From the NCBI GenBank assembly GCA_011389745.1, contig JAABTQ010000002.1:124001-188000 (forward strand): a DNA stretch of 64,000 nt, read 5' to 3'. The position numbers and the translations under genes are program-made. Below the pieces are notes generated by a model that did no database searches, was not told where the DNA came from, and saw only the letters and a program-made list of their open reading frames with translations. This stretch comes from Desulfobacteraceae bacterium. GTDB lineage: Bacteria; Desulfobacterota; Desulfobacteria; Desulfobacterales; SKZT01. Shown here piece by piece: positions 46,282 to 55,200 of the stretch (its first letter is position 1; each line of letters starts with the position of its first letter).

Positions 46282-47409
46282 ATGAAATATCTCGACTACA
46301 AAAATCGTATAGACCGGCAGGATGGCAGCATCATGGTTACGGCCCTGATGATCATGTCAATATTGAGCATCATCGGGATATACGCCAACAACATAGCCAC
46401 CACCGAATTGCAGATAACAAGCAATGTTGAGACCAGCAACATGGCATTCTATGACGCCGATGCCGGTGTGCAACACACCCTGGCACAAATCAAGCAGGAA
46501 CTAAATGCAGGTACCAATATAAGCAACATTAATCTCACCGACAACACATACCAGGCTCCCAATGGCTTTTCCTTTGACGCCACAAAGATTGGAGCATGGT
46601 CCGGAAGCGGTCCACATCGATTTGTGAGCACCGGCCACGGTCCGCGAGACGCAACTCATACCATTGAAGTCTCCTTTACCAATACACCCGAGGTCCATCC
46701 GGCGTTCAAGGTAGGGATACTCTCTGATGGAAATATTGATATTAACGGCGCTCCGGATATGACTGGGAGCATACATGCAAATGGCGATGTCGTACAAACT
46801 GGTGGCGGTATAATCCGAGGCAACGTGAGTGCGGGTAACTCTGTATCCATTGGTTCCACCGTAGAAGATGGAGGCGTTTACGCAAACGCTGACCTTATCG
46901 AAGTGCCTAAGGTGACATCCGAGGATTTTATTTCATGGGAAACCATTGCAAAAAATGATCCCAACAATCTTTATGTAAATGGAAATTACACTTTTGGGGA
47001 CACAGGCAATTTAAACGGTAAAATTATTTTCGTAAATGGCGATGTCACAATTCCTAATTCAGGTTCCGATTCAATTATCAATGCTACTATTATAGCCACG
47101 GGTGATGTCACTTTCAGGGGGCAATCGACCTTGGAATCACCCGGAGGGCCTGTTGGGGTCGTTGTCATAGCCGGCCAAGACATTCTTTTTAACGGAAGCG
47201 GGGACAGCTGGGGAGCATTCTGGTGCAACGGCAGTTTTAGACGAAATGGCAGTAGCAACGTCAATGGAGCGATTGTTGCCGGTAATGCGGTAGCAGATTT
47301 GGATATCACATTTAACGGTGCTTTTGAATTCACCCATTCGGATAATATCAATAGTAACATCATACCAAAGGAAATATCGGTCAAACTTGCCAGTTGGTCA
47401 GATCAATAA
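46282..47409 (+). CDS. PilX-type protein with a long beta-helix-like C-terminal domain
   Basis: 375 residues from the ATG at 46282. The N-terminus DRQDGSIMVTALMIMSILSI has the PilX_N pattern, where the usual prepilin Glu is absent, followed by YDADAGVQHTLAQIKQEL. From about residue 150 there are many short repeats of type GxxxxNGDV, VNGNYTFGD, FVNGDVTIP, GDVTFRGQS and FNGSGDSWG, which suggests a right-handed beta-helix or bactofilin-like stack. It likely sits at the pilus tip or in assembly. No pilY1 follows; the next gene is on the opposite strand. Confidence 0.75.
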   Translation: MKYLDYKNRIDRQDGSIMVTALMIMSILSIIGIYANNIATTELQITSNVETSNMAFYDADAGVQHTLAQIKQELNAGTNISNINLTDNTYQAPNGFSFDATKIGAWSGSGPHRFVSTGHGPRDATHTIEVSFTNTPEVHPAFKVGILSDGNIDINGAPDMTGSIHANGDVVQTGGGIIRGNVSAGNSVSIGSTVEDGGVYANADLIEVPKVTSEDFISWETIAKNDPNNLYVNGNYTFGDTGNLNGKIIFVNGDVTIPNSGSDSIINATIIATGDVTFRGQSTLESPGGPVGVVVIAGQDILFNGSGDSWGAFWCNGSFRRNGSSNVNGAIVAGNAVADLDITFNGAFEFTHSDNINSNIIPKEISVKLASWSDQ

Positions 47410-47440
47410 ATACTAACTCCGCCATACTTTTTTAATTCCA

Positions 47441-47503
47441 TGCTCCTTTTGTAGGGTAGGATTCAAGTCAATAAAATTGATCTTTTATCTACAAACAGGA
47501 GCA
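47441..47503. repeat. Long stem-loop between the pilin genes and the next operon
   Basis: TGCTCCTTTTGTAG (47441-47454) pairs with CTACAAACAGGAGCA (47489-47503) with one bulge, leaving a 34-base loop. It lies 32 bp after the PilX-type gene and before the convergent minus-strand operon. It may be a bidirectional terminator or a REP-like relic; no strong T-run follows. Confidence 0.5.
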
Positions 47504-47558
47504 TTTCTTATCGATTTCCTGGCAAGCGCAACTCACTACCCGCCACAGAGAGGAAGAG

Positions 47559-48122
47559 TTATTGTTCCTCGGTAATGTCATACCACCAGCCAGGTAAATC
47601 TCCTTTGTAAAGATCCATGATTTCCTTTTTCAAAATTTCCTGTTCCGCCTGAAGTTCTTCAATCTGTTTTCTGGTGTCATCCATGGTCGTCTGATTATTT
47701 TCACGCATTGCAGAATAGTAAGTTTTGACGTGAGCTACAATCTCTCGATGATTGAGCCTAAGATGCTCCTGGTATTGTGCCACATCGGCCTGTTGTAATT
47801 CTTCTGTTTCTGCTGTTTTGTCAACCTCCGGTTCTGCTTGCTCCGAAGGTAAGGTTTCATTTACGGGAGGATCTGTCCGGATTATTTCCCTGGGAACGGA
47901 CATATCCGTATCTGTAATATTAGTAATCATATCCCTATTAATTCCCACCACCCCGCCATATTGATGATATTTAATCTGCCCGTTTTCTTCCCAGTAATAC
48001 CCTGTAACAATGCTGGTACCATTTTTTAATTCAATACGATACGCCGCCGGACAATCAATGGCCATCAACAACCCCGGCAATATCGCCATCATCCATACCC
48101 ATTTTCTCATAAACCGTTTCAT
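47559..48122 (-). CDS. Exported coiled-coil protein of unknown function
   Basis: 187 residues. A signal peptide (KWVWMMAILPGLLMAIDCPA) is followed by a small beta domain (YRIELKNGTSIVTGYYWEEN, then GGVVGINRDMI), an acidic Pro-rich linker and a C-terminal coiled coil (TMDDTRKQIEELQAEQEILK). The beta part resembles short SH3-like domains in periplasmic proteins of this group. The gene follows the OPT-like gene by 80 bp on the same strand and ends the long minus-strand run. Its function is not known. Confidence 0.65.
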   Translation of the reverse strand: MKRFMRKWVWMMAILPGLLMAIDCPAAYRIELKNGTSIVTGYYWEENGQIKYHQYGGVVGINRDMITNITDTDMSVPREIIRTDPPVNETLPSEQAEPEVDKTAETEELQQADVAQYQEHLRLNHREIVAHVKTYYSAMRENNQTTMDDTRKQIEELQAEQEILKKEIMDLYKGDLPGWWYDITEEQ

Positions 48123-48202
48123 TAAATGACCTCCTTGAATATAACCTATTAAAATCCGATTTTAAGAAAACCGATATGGTATTACCGTTGGCTTTCCTTT
48201 GA

Positions 48203-50176
48203 TTAATATGCCAAGCGCCCCAAAGATTTCATTATCAGCGCAAAACCCATGGCGAACATACCGGTCAGGCCCATACCGCAGGAAAAACCCGCCAGAAGCA
48301 CCGGGGCATATTGACGCCACATGGCGCCGTATTTTTTCAGGAAAAAAAATCTTCCCAACAACGCCCCGATGACTTCAAGAATTAAGCCGTGGGGAGTGCT
48401 TTGTCCAAGCCCTCGGACCACCCCGTAGATCAAAAGTACCGGCAGCCCAAGAATTGACAAAACAATATAGATAATGACCCCAAATCCCATTCCGGCAAGC
48501 ATGTAAATAAAGTTTAATGCCTGAAAGAAAAGAGAGTTTCCTTCAAGCGTAGAGGTTTGCATCAGCAAAGTATTAAGCGCCTGAAGATGCCAAAGCTCCT
48601 GTGCGTAAGGATAACTGGCCGATGGTATGGGGGCCAGACGCCAAATAAACTGGGAAAACAGAAGGCTGGATATCATTACGACAGGAAAAACCACAATTTC
48701 GGCCTTGATGATACCCCTGATGCTGGTGCCGGTCAATTCGATCATCCGAAAATGCACGGTTGCCTCACCGTAATTATGGATTGGGATCGGGGCATACCAG
48801 ATCTCAATACCCTGGTAGCCGAAAAACCTTGCGCCCGCGATAAAACTGGCTTCCCGAACCAGTGGAAGGCCGACAAACTGCCCGGCGATTCCTTCCATAC
48901 GAGCCGTAATATAAGAAACGATCGGTGTGTAAACAAAACCGTATCCAAGAAAAAATATCCATGGGAAATTAGGAACCAGCCAAACACAAAGCCACACATA
49001 GGCCAGCGTTGAAAACACGTATATCGCAATAGAAATCCAGAAATTAAAATCTCCCCGTCCGGGAGGGGGATTAAAAAGATCCTTTAGCGTACCTCTTTGA
49101 ACACCTCCTTCACCATTTGTTTTATGGGTGAAAGAGCGTATCACGAAATAAATACCAACGGCGGCAATCGCCAGACCAAGGCCGATACCAAAGCTCATAT
49201 AAAAATCAAAGTTATTGGCAAATACCGTGTCTACGGTTTGCATACCCGGATGCCATCGAGTCAGGATGCCGTGCTTGTATAGGATCGGATTTGCCACCAC
49301 GGTAATGATCAGCCCCACAAACCCACCTATCACTGCCCAAAATGGCAGCACCATACCGACAAAGAGAAGTCCCAGATCAAGCTGAATTCCGGTAGCTACG
49401 GCAGGAAGCACACCTTCGGTATGACCGGTAAGCTCGATCCATGGAATAGGAATAATCCTTATGGGTTCCGTAAAGAGCAATCCCGACAATGTAGGAAGAA
49501 GCACATAAACGCCACCAAAAATCAGTCCAATCACACCACCGATTGAAAAAACACGCCATTTCCAGCTTTTATGTTTTTCTTCGGTGGATTCGGCAAGAGC
49601 CATGGTTCCGAGTGCTGCTACCGGTGCCATAGGAAAAGGAAGTTTTTCCACATCGGAGGTAATCCGAAACAGGGCATATCCCAGGCCAAAGTGATCGATT
49701 CGCTGAATAATCTGAGAGCCGACAAGAAGCAGGATTGGTATGAGCCAGTCGCGATGGTAGAACGTTCTTTCCACCAGCGAAAGAGATTCCGCAGCAGGCG
49801 CTACCCAGTGAGGAATATACTCGGTAAGTCCCAGCATTTTGGCAGCGTCCGACTGCACCAGATACTGATTCCACAAAAGCCCCTGAAAAGGTGATGCCAG
49901 TGCGGCTCCGGCCATGTAATAGAGAAGAAAAATCTCCTGTTGTTTCAGCTCGGTAAATGAGCGTTTGGCCATCTCTGCAAACAGAATGATGGTCACCCAC
50001 CGGGCAGCAGGGCCGATCCCCTGACCAATAACAAGCTGCAGGTACATACTGCCGGGCATCATGAGAAAACCGATAAAAATGGCCCCGACAACGGTTTTCC
50101 AGTCAAACCCTTCTTCAAAGTGATCCGGTGGTTTTAAAAGATCTCTGTATTCTTTAAGTTCTTTGTCGTCATACAT
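48203..50176 (-). CDS. OPT-like polytopic membrane protein (DUF6784-like)
   Basis: 657 residues with about 14 predicted membrane helices. The N-terminus is hydrophilic (MYDDKELKEYRDLLKPPDHF). Features such as FDWKTVVGAIFIGFLMMPGS, the HFGLGYALFRITSDVEKLPF loop and YFVIRSFTHK recall oligopeptide-transporter (OPT) relatives. The substrate is unknown. It lies 29 bp after a second large membrane protein, with which it may form a heteromer. No conserved catalytic motif was recognised. Confidence 0.7.
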   Translation of the reverse strand: MYDDKELKEYRDLLKPPDHFEEGFDWKTVVGAIFIGFLMMPGSMYLQLVIGQGIGPAARWVTIILFAEMAKRSFTELKQQEIFLLYYMAGAALASPFQGLLWNQYLVQSDAAKMLGLTEYIPHWVAPAAESLSLVERTFYHRDWLIPILLLVGSQIIQRIDHFGLGYALFRITSDVEKLPFPMAPVAALGTMALAESTEEKHKSWKWRVFSIGGVIGLIFGGVYVLLPTLSGLLFTEPIRIIPIPWIELTGHTEGVLPAVATGIQLDLGLLFVGMVLPFWAVIGGFVGLIITVVANPILYKHGILTRWHPGMQTVDTVFANNFDFYMSFGIGLGLAIAAVGIYFVIRSFTHKTNGEGGVQRGTLKDLFNPPPGRGDFNFWISIAIYVFSTLAYVWLCVWLVPNFPWIFFLGYGFVYTPIVSYITARMEGIAGQFVGLPLVREASFIAGARFFGYQGIEIWYAPIPIHNYGEATVHFRMIELTGTSIRGIIKAEIVVFPVVMISSLLFSQFIWRLAPIPSASYPYAQELWHLQALNTLLMQTSTLEGNSLFFQALNFIYMLAGMGFGVIIYIVLSILGLPVLLIYGVVRGLGQSTPHGLILEVIGALLGRFFFLKKYGAMWRQYAPVLLAGFSCGMGLTGMFAMGFALIMKSLGRLAY

Positions 50177-50205
50177 TCCCGTTTACCCATTTTTGTCGGA
50201 AAGGA

Positions 50206-52254
50206 TCAGTCCGGCAACACCAGATAGCTTGCGTCGCTGAACAAGCCAATTACGGCCCAGAGACCACCCATGAGAAACTCACCAATTATCAGACCGATAA
50301 ATAAAAAACGCAATTTTTTAAACAACGCAACTCCGCCGTAGCGCATACACAGGGCATTACATAGCCATCCGGCGAAAAAACTGAACCACAAAATCCTCAT
50401 GGCGGAACTGTAAGCGGTCAGGTATCCGATAGGATGGATAGGCCACCAGTATAACCGATGATAACACACCACCAGAACCAACATGACGATTGCTCCGGCA
50501 ATGGTAAAAATGGTCACCCAATGACCAGGCTTGGAGGGCAATTCCACCATTGTATTGACATTTTCATATACGGCCAGTGTTGTTCTCGATGCCCAATCAA
50601 GCCCGAGTTCGCGAACGCCGAACTTGTAACACAACGCCAGCATCGCAACAAAAGAGACCACTACTCCGATGATAAGCGTGATGATGATAGCTCCTATGAT
50701 GAGCCTTCGATTGATAACATTCCGGGTGACCTCCCTTGCATGAACCAAAGAAGGCATGAGCGATTCCCGGAGGTCAAGAAAAAGTACTTTTTGGGCAACC
50801 GCAGCAACAAGCAGGCCGACGCTGGTAAAAAAATTAGGACCAAAAAAAACAAAAAGCCCATCGATGGGCGCTGCAGTCAGGGTAAAATAGGCAAGCCCTC
50901 CCTGACATATGACTCTGGCGGAAACCAGCATGATCATAAAAAAGGCCCCGACCAGTAAAATGGATGGAAGTACCGGTATTCCAAAAAAGCAGCACCAGGT
51001 GATAATTCCGGAAATACCTAAAAAAAATCCCCAGAAGGAAAGCGGTATGGAAAACCACTCGGACCCTGAAGGTTCTTTTTTCCATGGCATGAATGATCGC
51101 CTGAAAACATCCACCAGGTGAAACCTTGCCAGCCACAGGATAAAAATAAAAAAGACACCATAGGCACCAATCATCTGCGTTTCCTCGGGCCTTGACAGGG
51201 TCGGACCGAATGTAATGCCTAATGCTGCAGCAGGAATGTTATAGCCGAGGATACTCAGCATTCCTATAAGAAGTCCTCCCATGATAAAAAAAAACCAGAA
51301 CGAAAAAGAGATCTGTTTTGAAGTTAAAAAAGCAAAACCAATAAAAGCCGGGTATATATATATATTTAATTTATAAAAGGCTGCAAACAAACCGTGCTGG
51401 GGAAAATATCGCCCTGCAAGAATCAAAGTGGGAATTTGAGGAACGCCTGGAAAATAAAAATTGAGACCGTTCAGGGTATGGATAAAAATGGGTATTATCA
51501 TGCCAATAATCATAAACCTGTTGCCGAAAAATCGGCCCAGCCCATCGCCATCCAGGTGCTCCTGCATTAATTGCGGCACCCGGAGCAATGGAAAATTCAT
51601 CCGCTCATTATGAAGCCATTGACGACTCAGCAGGTTAACCAAACACAGCATGGTAAAATAACTGAGAAAAACAAAACACCCCCAGGCCAAAAGCGGACCG
51701 ATCCAGGCATCCCATGGGATTTGCAACAACACCTCCGACCAGGACATCTGACGCCCCCCCAACAAGCCATTATAAAGGCTTTTCACCGCCATTTCACTTT
51801 GGGGATACAAAGCTTTGGGCATCAAGGGATGAAGGGTCTCATCCCAACGGTTTTCCACTGTAGCAAAATGAAAAGGGGCGGTCAGGTTGATAAAAAATGT
51901 GCGAACCAACCCTGTATATGCTATGCCCGACACCAATACCATCAGTATCCAGGCGGTCAGAAGTTCCTTTCCGGTCATCCAATTGTATTTATGAAATAAC
52001 TTTCGCAGCACAGCTACAATAACGGTGAGCCAGACAAGAACAAAAAAAGGGGCCAGAGGAAAGTGGCCACCACCTAAGGGCGTTGCATGTCGGTGTGCGT
52101 TGTTGAAAGGTGTCACAATACAAATGGCTAACGCAATCACCATCCCGATGACAATGGCACGGAGTCGGATGCCACTTTCTGATTTTGGGGAATCAGGCAT
52201 TTCGGGTTTGTTCTCCGATTGTGATGTGTTGACAATTAGACCGGCACTTGGCAT
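50206..52254 (-). CDS. OPT-like polytopic membrane protein (DUF6785-like)
   Basis: 682 residues with about 14 predicted helices. The hydrophilic start (NTSQSENKPEMPDSPKSESG) is followed by IVTPFNNAHRHATPLGGGHF, FPLLRVPQLMQEHLDGDG and the YIYPAFIGFAFLTSKQISFS segment, which I associate with the DUF6785 type. Family naming is from memory and should be checked. It overlaps the M28-FtsX gene by 19 bp and precedes the partner OPT-like gene by 29 bp, so the three are translated together. Confidence 0.68.
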   Translation of the reverse strand: MPSAGLIVNTSQSENKPEMPDSPKSESGIRLRAIVIGMVIALAICIVTPFNNAHRHATPLGGGHFPLAPFFVLVWLTVIVAVLRKLFHKYNWMTGKELLTAWILMVLVSGIAYTGLVRTFFINLTAPFHFATVENRWDETLHPLMPKALYPQSEMAVKSLYNGLLGGRQMSWSEVLLQIPWDAWIGPLLAWGCFVFLSYFTMLCLVNLLSRQWLHNERMNFPLLRVPQLMQEHLDGDGLGRFFGNRFMIIGMIIPIFIHTLNGLNFYFPGVPQIPTLILAGRYFPQHGLFAAFYKLNIYIYPAFIGFAFLTSKQISFSFWFFFIMGGLLIGMLSILGYNIPAAALGITFGPTLSRPEETQMIGAYGVFFIFILWLARFHLVDVFRRSFMPWKKEPSGSEWFSIPLSFWGFFLGISGIITWCCFFGIPVLPSILLVGAFFMIMLVSARVICQGGLAYFTLTAAPIDGLFVFFGPNFFTSVGLLVAAVAQKVLFLDLRESLMPSLVHAREVTRNVINRRLIIGAIIITLIIGVVVSFVAMLALCYKFGVRELGLDWASRTTLAVYENVNTMVELPSKPGHWVTIFTIAGAIVMLVLVVCYHRLYWWPIHPIGYLTAYSSAMRILWFSFFAGWLCNALCMRYGGVALFKKLRFLFIGLIIGEFLMGGLWAVIGLFSDASYLVLPD

Positions 52255-55200
52255 TCACATTTTAAAAACTCTTCTCTTTCCGGAGTTTCGACTATAAGAC
52301 CTTTTTGTCTCTGAGCTTGATCAAGCACCTGTTCATAGTGCTTCTTTTCCTCATCATCCAGGCTTCGCCATAATAAAAGCTGTTTTCTAAATGCATGAAG
52401 AAACCCCTTGTTAATTCTTCTCCAGGCATTGGATTCTCCGGATTCTCTGGTTAAGGTCACTTTGATTTCCAGGTAACCGGTCTCTTCGGTAGATGGGCAA
52501 AATCGGGTTTGAACCTGCTGCATAATACCAAAATCAAAGGGGGCGAGCCATACCTTTGTATCAATATCCAACCAGGAATCTTGGCAACACTGGTTGTTAT
52601 TGCGGCAATCAGGCTTGTTTTCTTTCAATCTTTGCGGAATGGGACAAACAAACCCAAAGCCGATATTTCCAGTTGAAAAAATCCCATGGGACACATCTTT
52701 GTGTGAATTGAAATAATCATAGATAAACCCCCCGATACTTCGATGCTCACTATAATTCATTAAAAATGGGAAATCGACCTCAAGGGTATTTCCTTGGGCT
52801 TCAGGAAGTTTCCAGGACCGGTTGACATCGGGGATAGCAATATTGGCCGCCACCCTGGACGGATAAATCACGGATATCAGCACCACCAAAATAACAAGAA
52901 ACATGGCGGCAACTCCGGCCAGGGAAGAATAATTTACCGTAATGCCCGACCATAGCCATGTCCCCGCAAAAATACTGGCCAAAGTCTGAGCCATCAGGTA
53001 ACCAAGGACAACACTTAATACTGCAAAGGCTAAAGACTCGGCCACAAATAAAAAAGATACGTGTGATGGCGCAAGACCTACGGATGTATAGATGCCGATC
53101 TCACGTTTTCTTTCATAAACGCTTCCGATCATGGTGTTTAATACAATAAAAATAGAAATAATCAAAGGAATCAAAATATTGGGCACACCACTATAGCTCA
53201 GTGTGTCGCTTGCATTGTATATAAAGGTACCGTCATCTTCGCCTGAAAATAAGGTAAGCCCGAAACGATCCACCAAATTCGTGGCGGTTTTGCGCATATC
53301 CTCTTTTGAATGGTAACTTACGGCGACGGCTTTCAATTGTCCACCCGATGCCAAAAGTGTCTGATAGGGTATGATGAGCGTCAAATCCCCTGAGATATGG
53401 TTATATAGACTTTGAAATGCACGCACATCTTCTCCTGATTCCATGGCATCCATTTCCGCTTCGGTAAGTTCCACGACAGCTGATTCCCTGGGAAAAATAA
53501 CGGGGGTCAGCGGTTCGCCGTCCAAATCCGTTCGCTCATGAAACTTCTCTCCTGAAAAAGTTCCCACAACCTTAAATGGTTTTCCCCATAGTCGAACTTC
53601 AGTTTCATCGGGGTGTTCGGGATCAATGCCTAAATTTTCCGCCATCCTCATGGAGATCAAAACCACATGTCGTTCATCCTGTGTGAACCACCGGCCCCCC
53701 GCAAGAATATCATCCATCCCGGACACCTGACCCTCATCAGCGGATAGACCGATCATTGCGCTGGCTTCAAAGAGTTTTTTTCCAAGGGTTATAGGAATTC
53801 GTTCAGACCGTGTGCGGTCTTCGGGTTCGAGCCAAACCCGCGGTACAGCCACCCCTTTATCTTTGAAACTGTTTGAGATAATTCCAAAGGCTTCCGGAGG
53901 AAGGCTTTGCCAGTTGACATTTTTCAATAAAAATCCCGAATAGGGTGATTCAGGTTGATACTGAAGCCTGGCATGAAGCCTGGATGATTTAACCGATGTA
54001 AAACTCATGATGGTAAAGGTCAGAATGACCAGCGTGGTGCATGTCAAAATGGTACGGATTCGCCTGCGCCGAAGATTGCTCACCCCCAAAAAAAATGCCG
54101 CAATAAAGGCTTTCCAGCGACTCATTTCGGCACCTTGTCCCCTCCAGGCTTTTCTTTGAAGCTGAATCATCTCATCTTCGAACCGGAAAAAAATTATCAG
54201 GGAAACCATAAAAGAAAGCCCGATAATAAAGAACGCAAGAATGACCACCATTGGGCTGTATGCCAGTTGAAATGCCGGATGAACCTGATAAATTACAGCA
54301 ATTAAAATGATCAAAATCGCCAGAAAAGCAACGATCCGTTTATATATATTGGAAAACGAAAAAAGGAGCCGCTCCATACAAAATGCAAAAGGAACAAAAA
54401 GGGCCACATAAAACAGCACACCGAAAAGAACATCTTTCTGGGTTTTTTCAACCTGGTCATAAACCCTTGCTGCAAGAGCCCATGAACGGGCTGAAGCCTC
54501 CGAAAAATGATCATATTCGTATTTTTCAAGGGATGATTCGGCCAACCTTAAAGCCTCGACTCCTTCCTTCTGAAGGTCACGAATTTTCTCATCCACAACA
54601 CCGTGGTTTTCCAGGTTCAGGATTCGTGGTTCCAGAAGATTCCACATGTCCTTTGCCACCATAAAGTCGGTACGATGAATTAAGGGCCAATTTTCTGCCA
54701 AATAGCCGATACCTTCAGGATTATTTTGATCCGCATTGGTTAAAAGCAGTTTTTTGCGGAGCAATGAGTCCGACAAAATGAGCTTCAGAGGCGTACCCGG
54801 TTCAAGATAAATTGAGGCAATAGTGGATGATCGGGTATCCATCCTGGAGTACCAGTACCGCGTGGGTTCGGATTCGCGGCGACCATCTATCAGTTGAATT
54901 CTGGTCATGTATGCAAAGGTTCTGGGTTCCAGGAGATTGAAAATGGTGGTTTCCTTGCAGGAAAACAGTATCAGATCCGTTTCCATATAAGGACGCTGCA
55001 TTTTAACGCGATAGGCATTTTTTCCCGTCCCGGGTTTGTCAATTGCCCAAACCACCTCACCGGTTTCGGGTTCGAACCTATACCCTTCAATAATAACCTT
55101 GTGATATGAGTTTTTAGAATCTGCTATCCCCCGGAGCTGGAAATTGCCCATGGCATCCACAATGGCATTAAACCGGGCCGGACCTTGAAAAAAAAGCATA

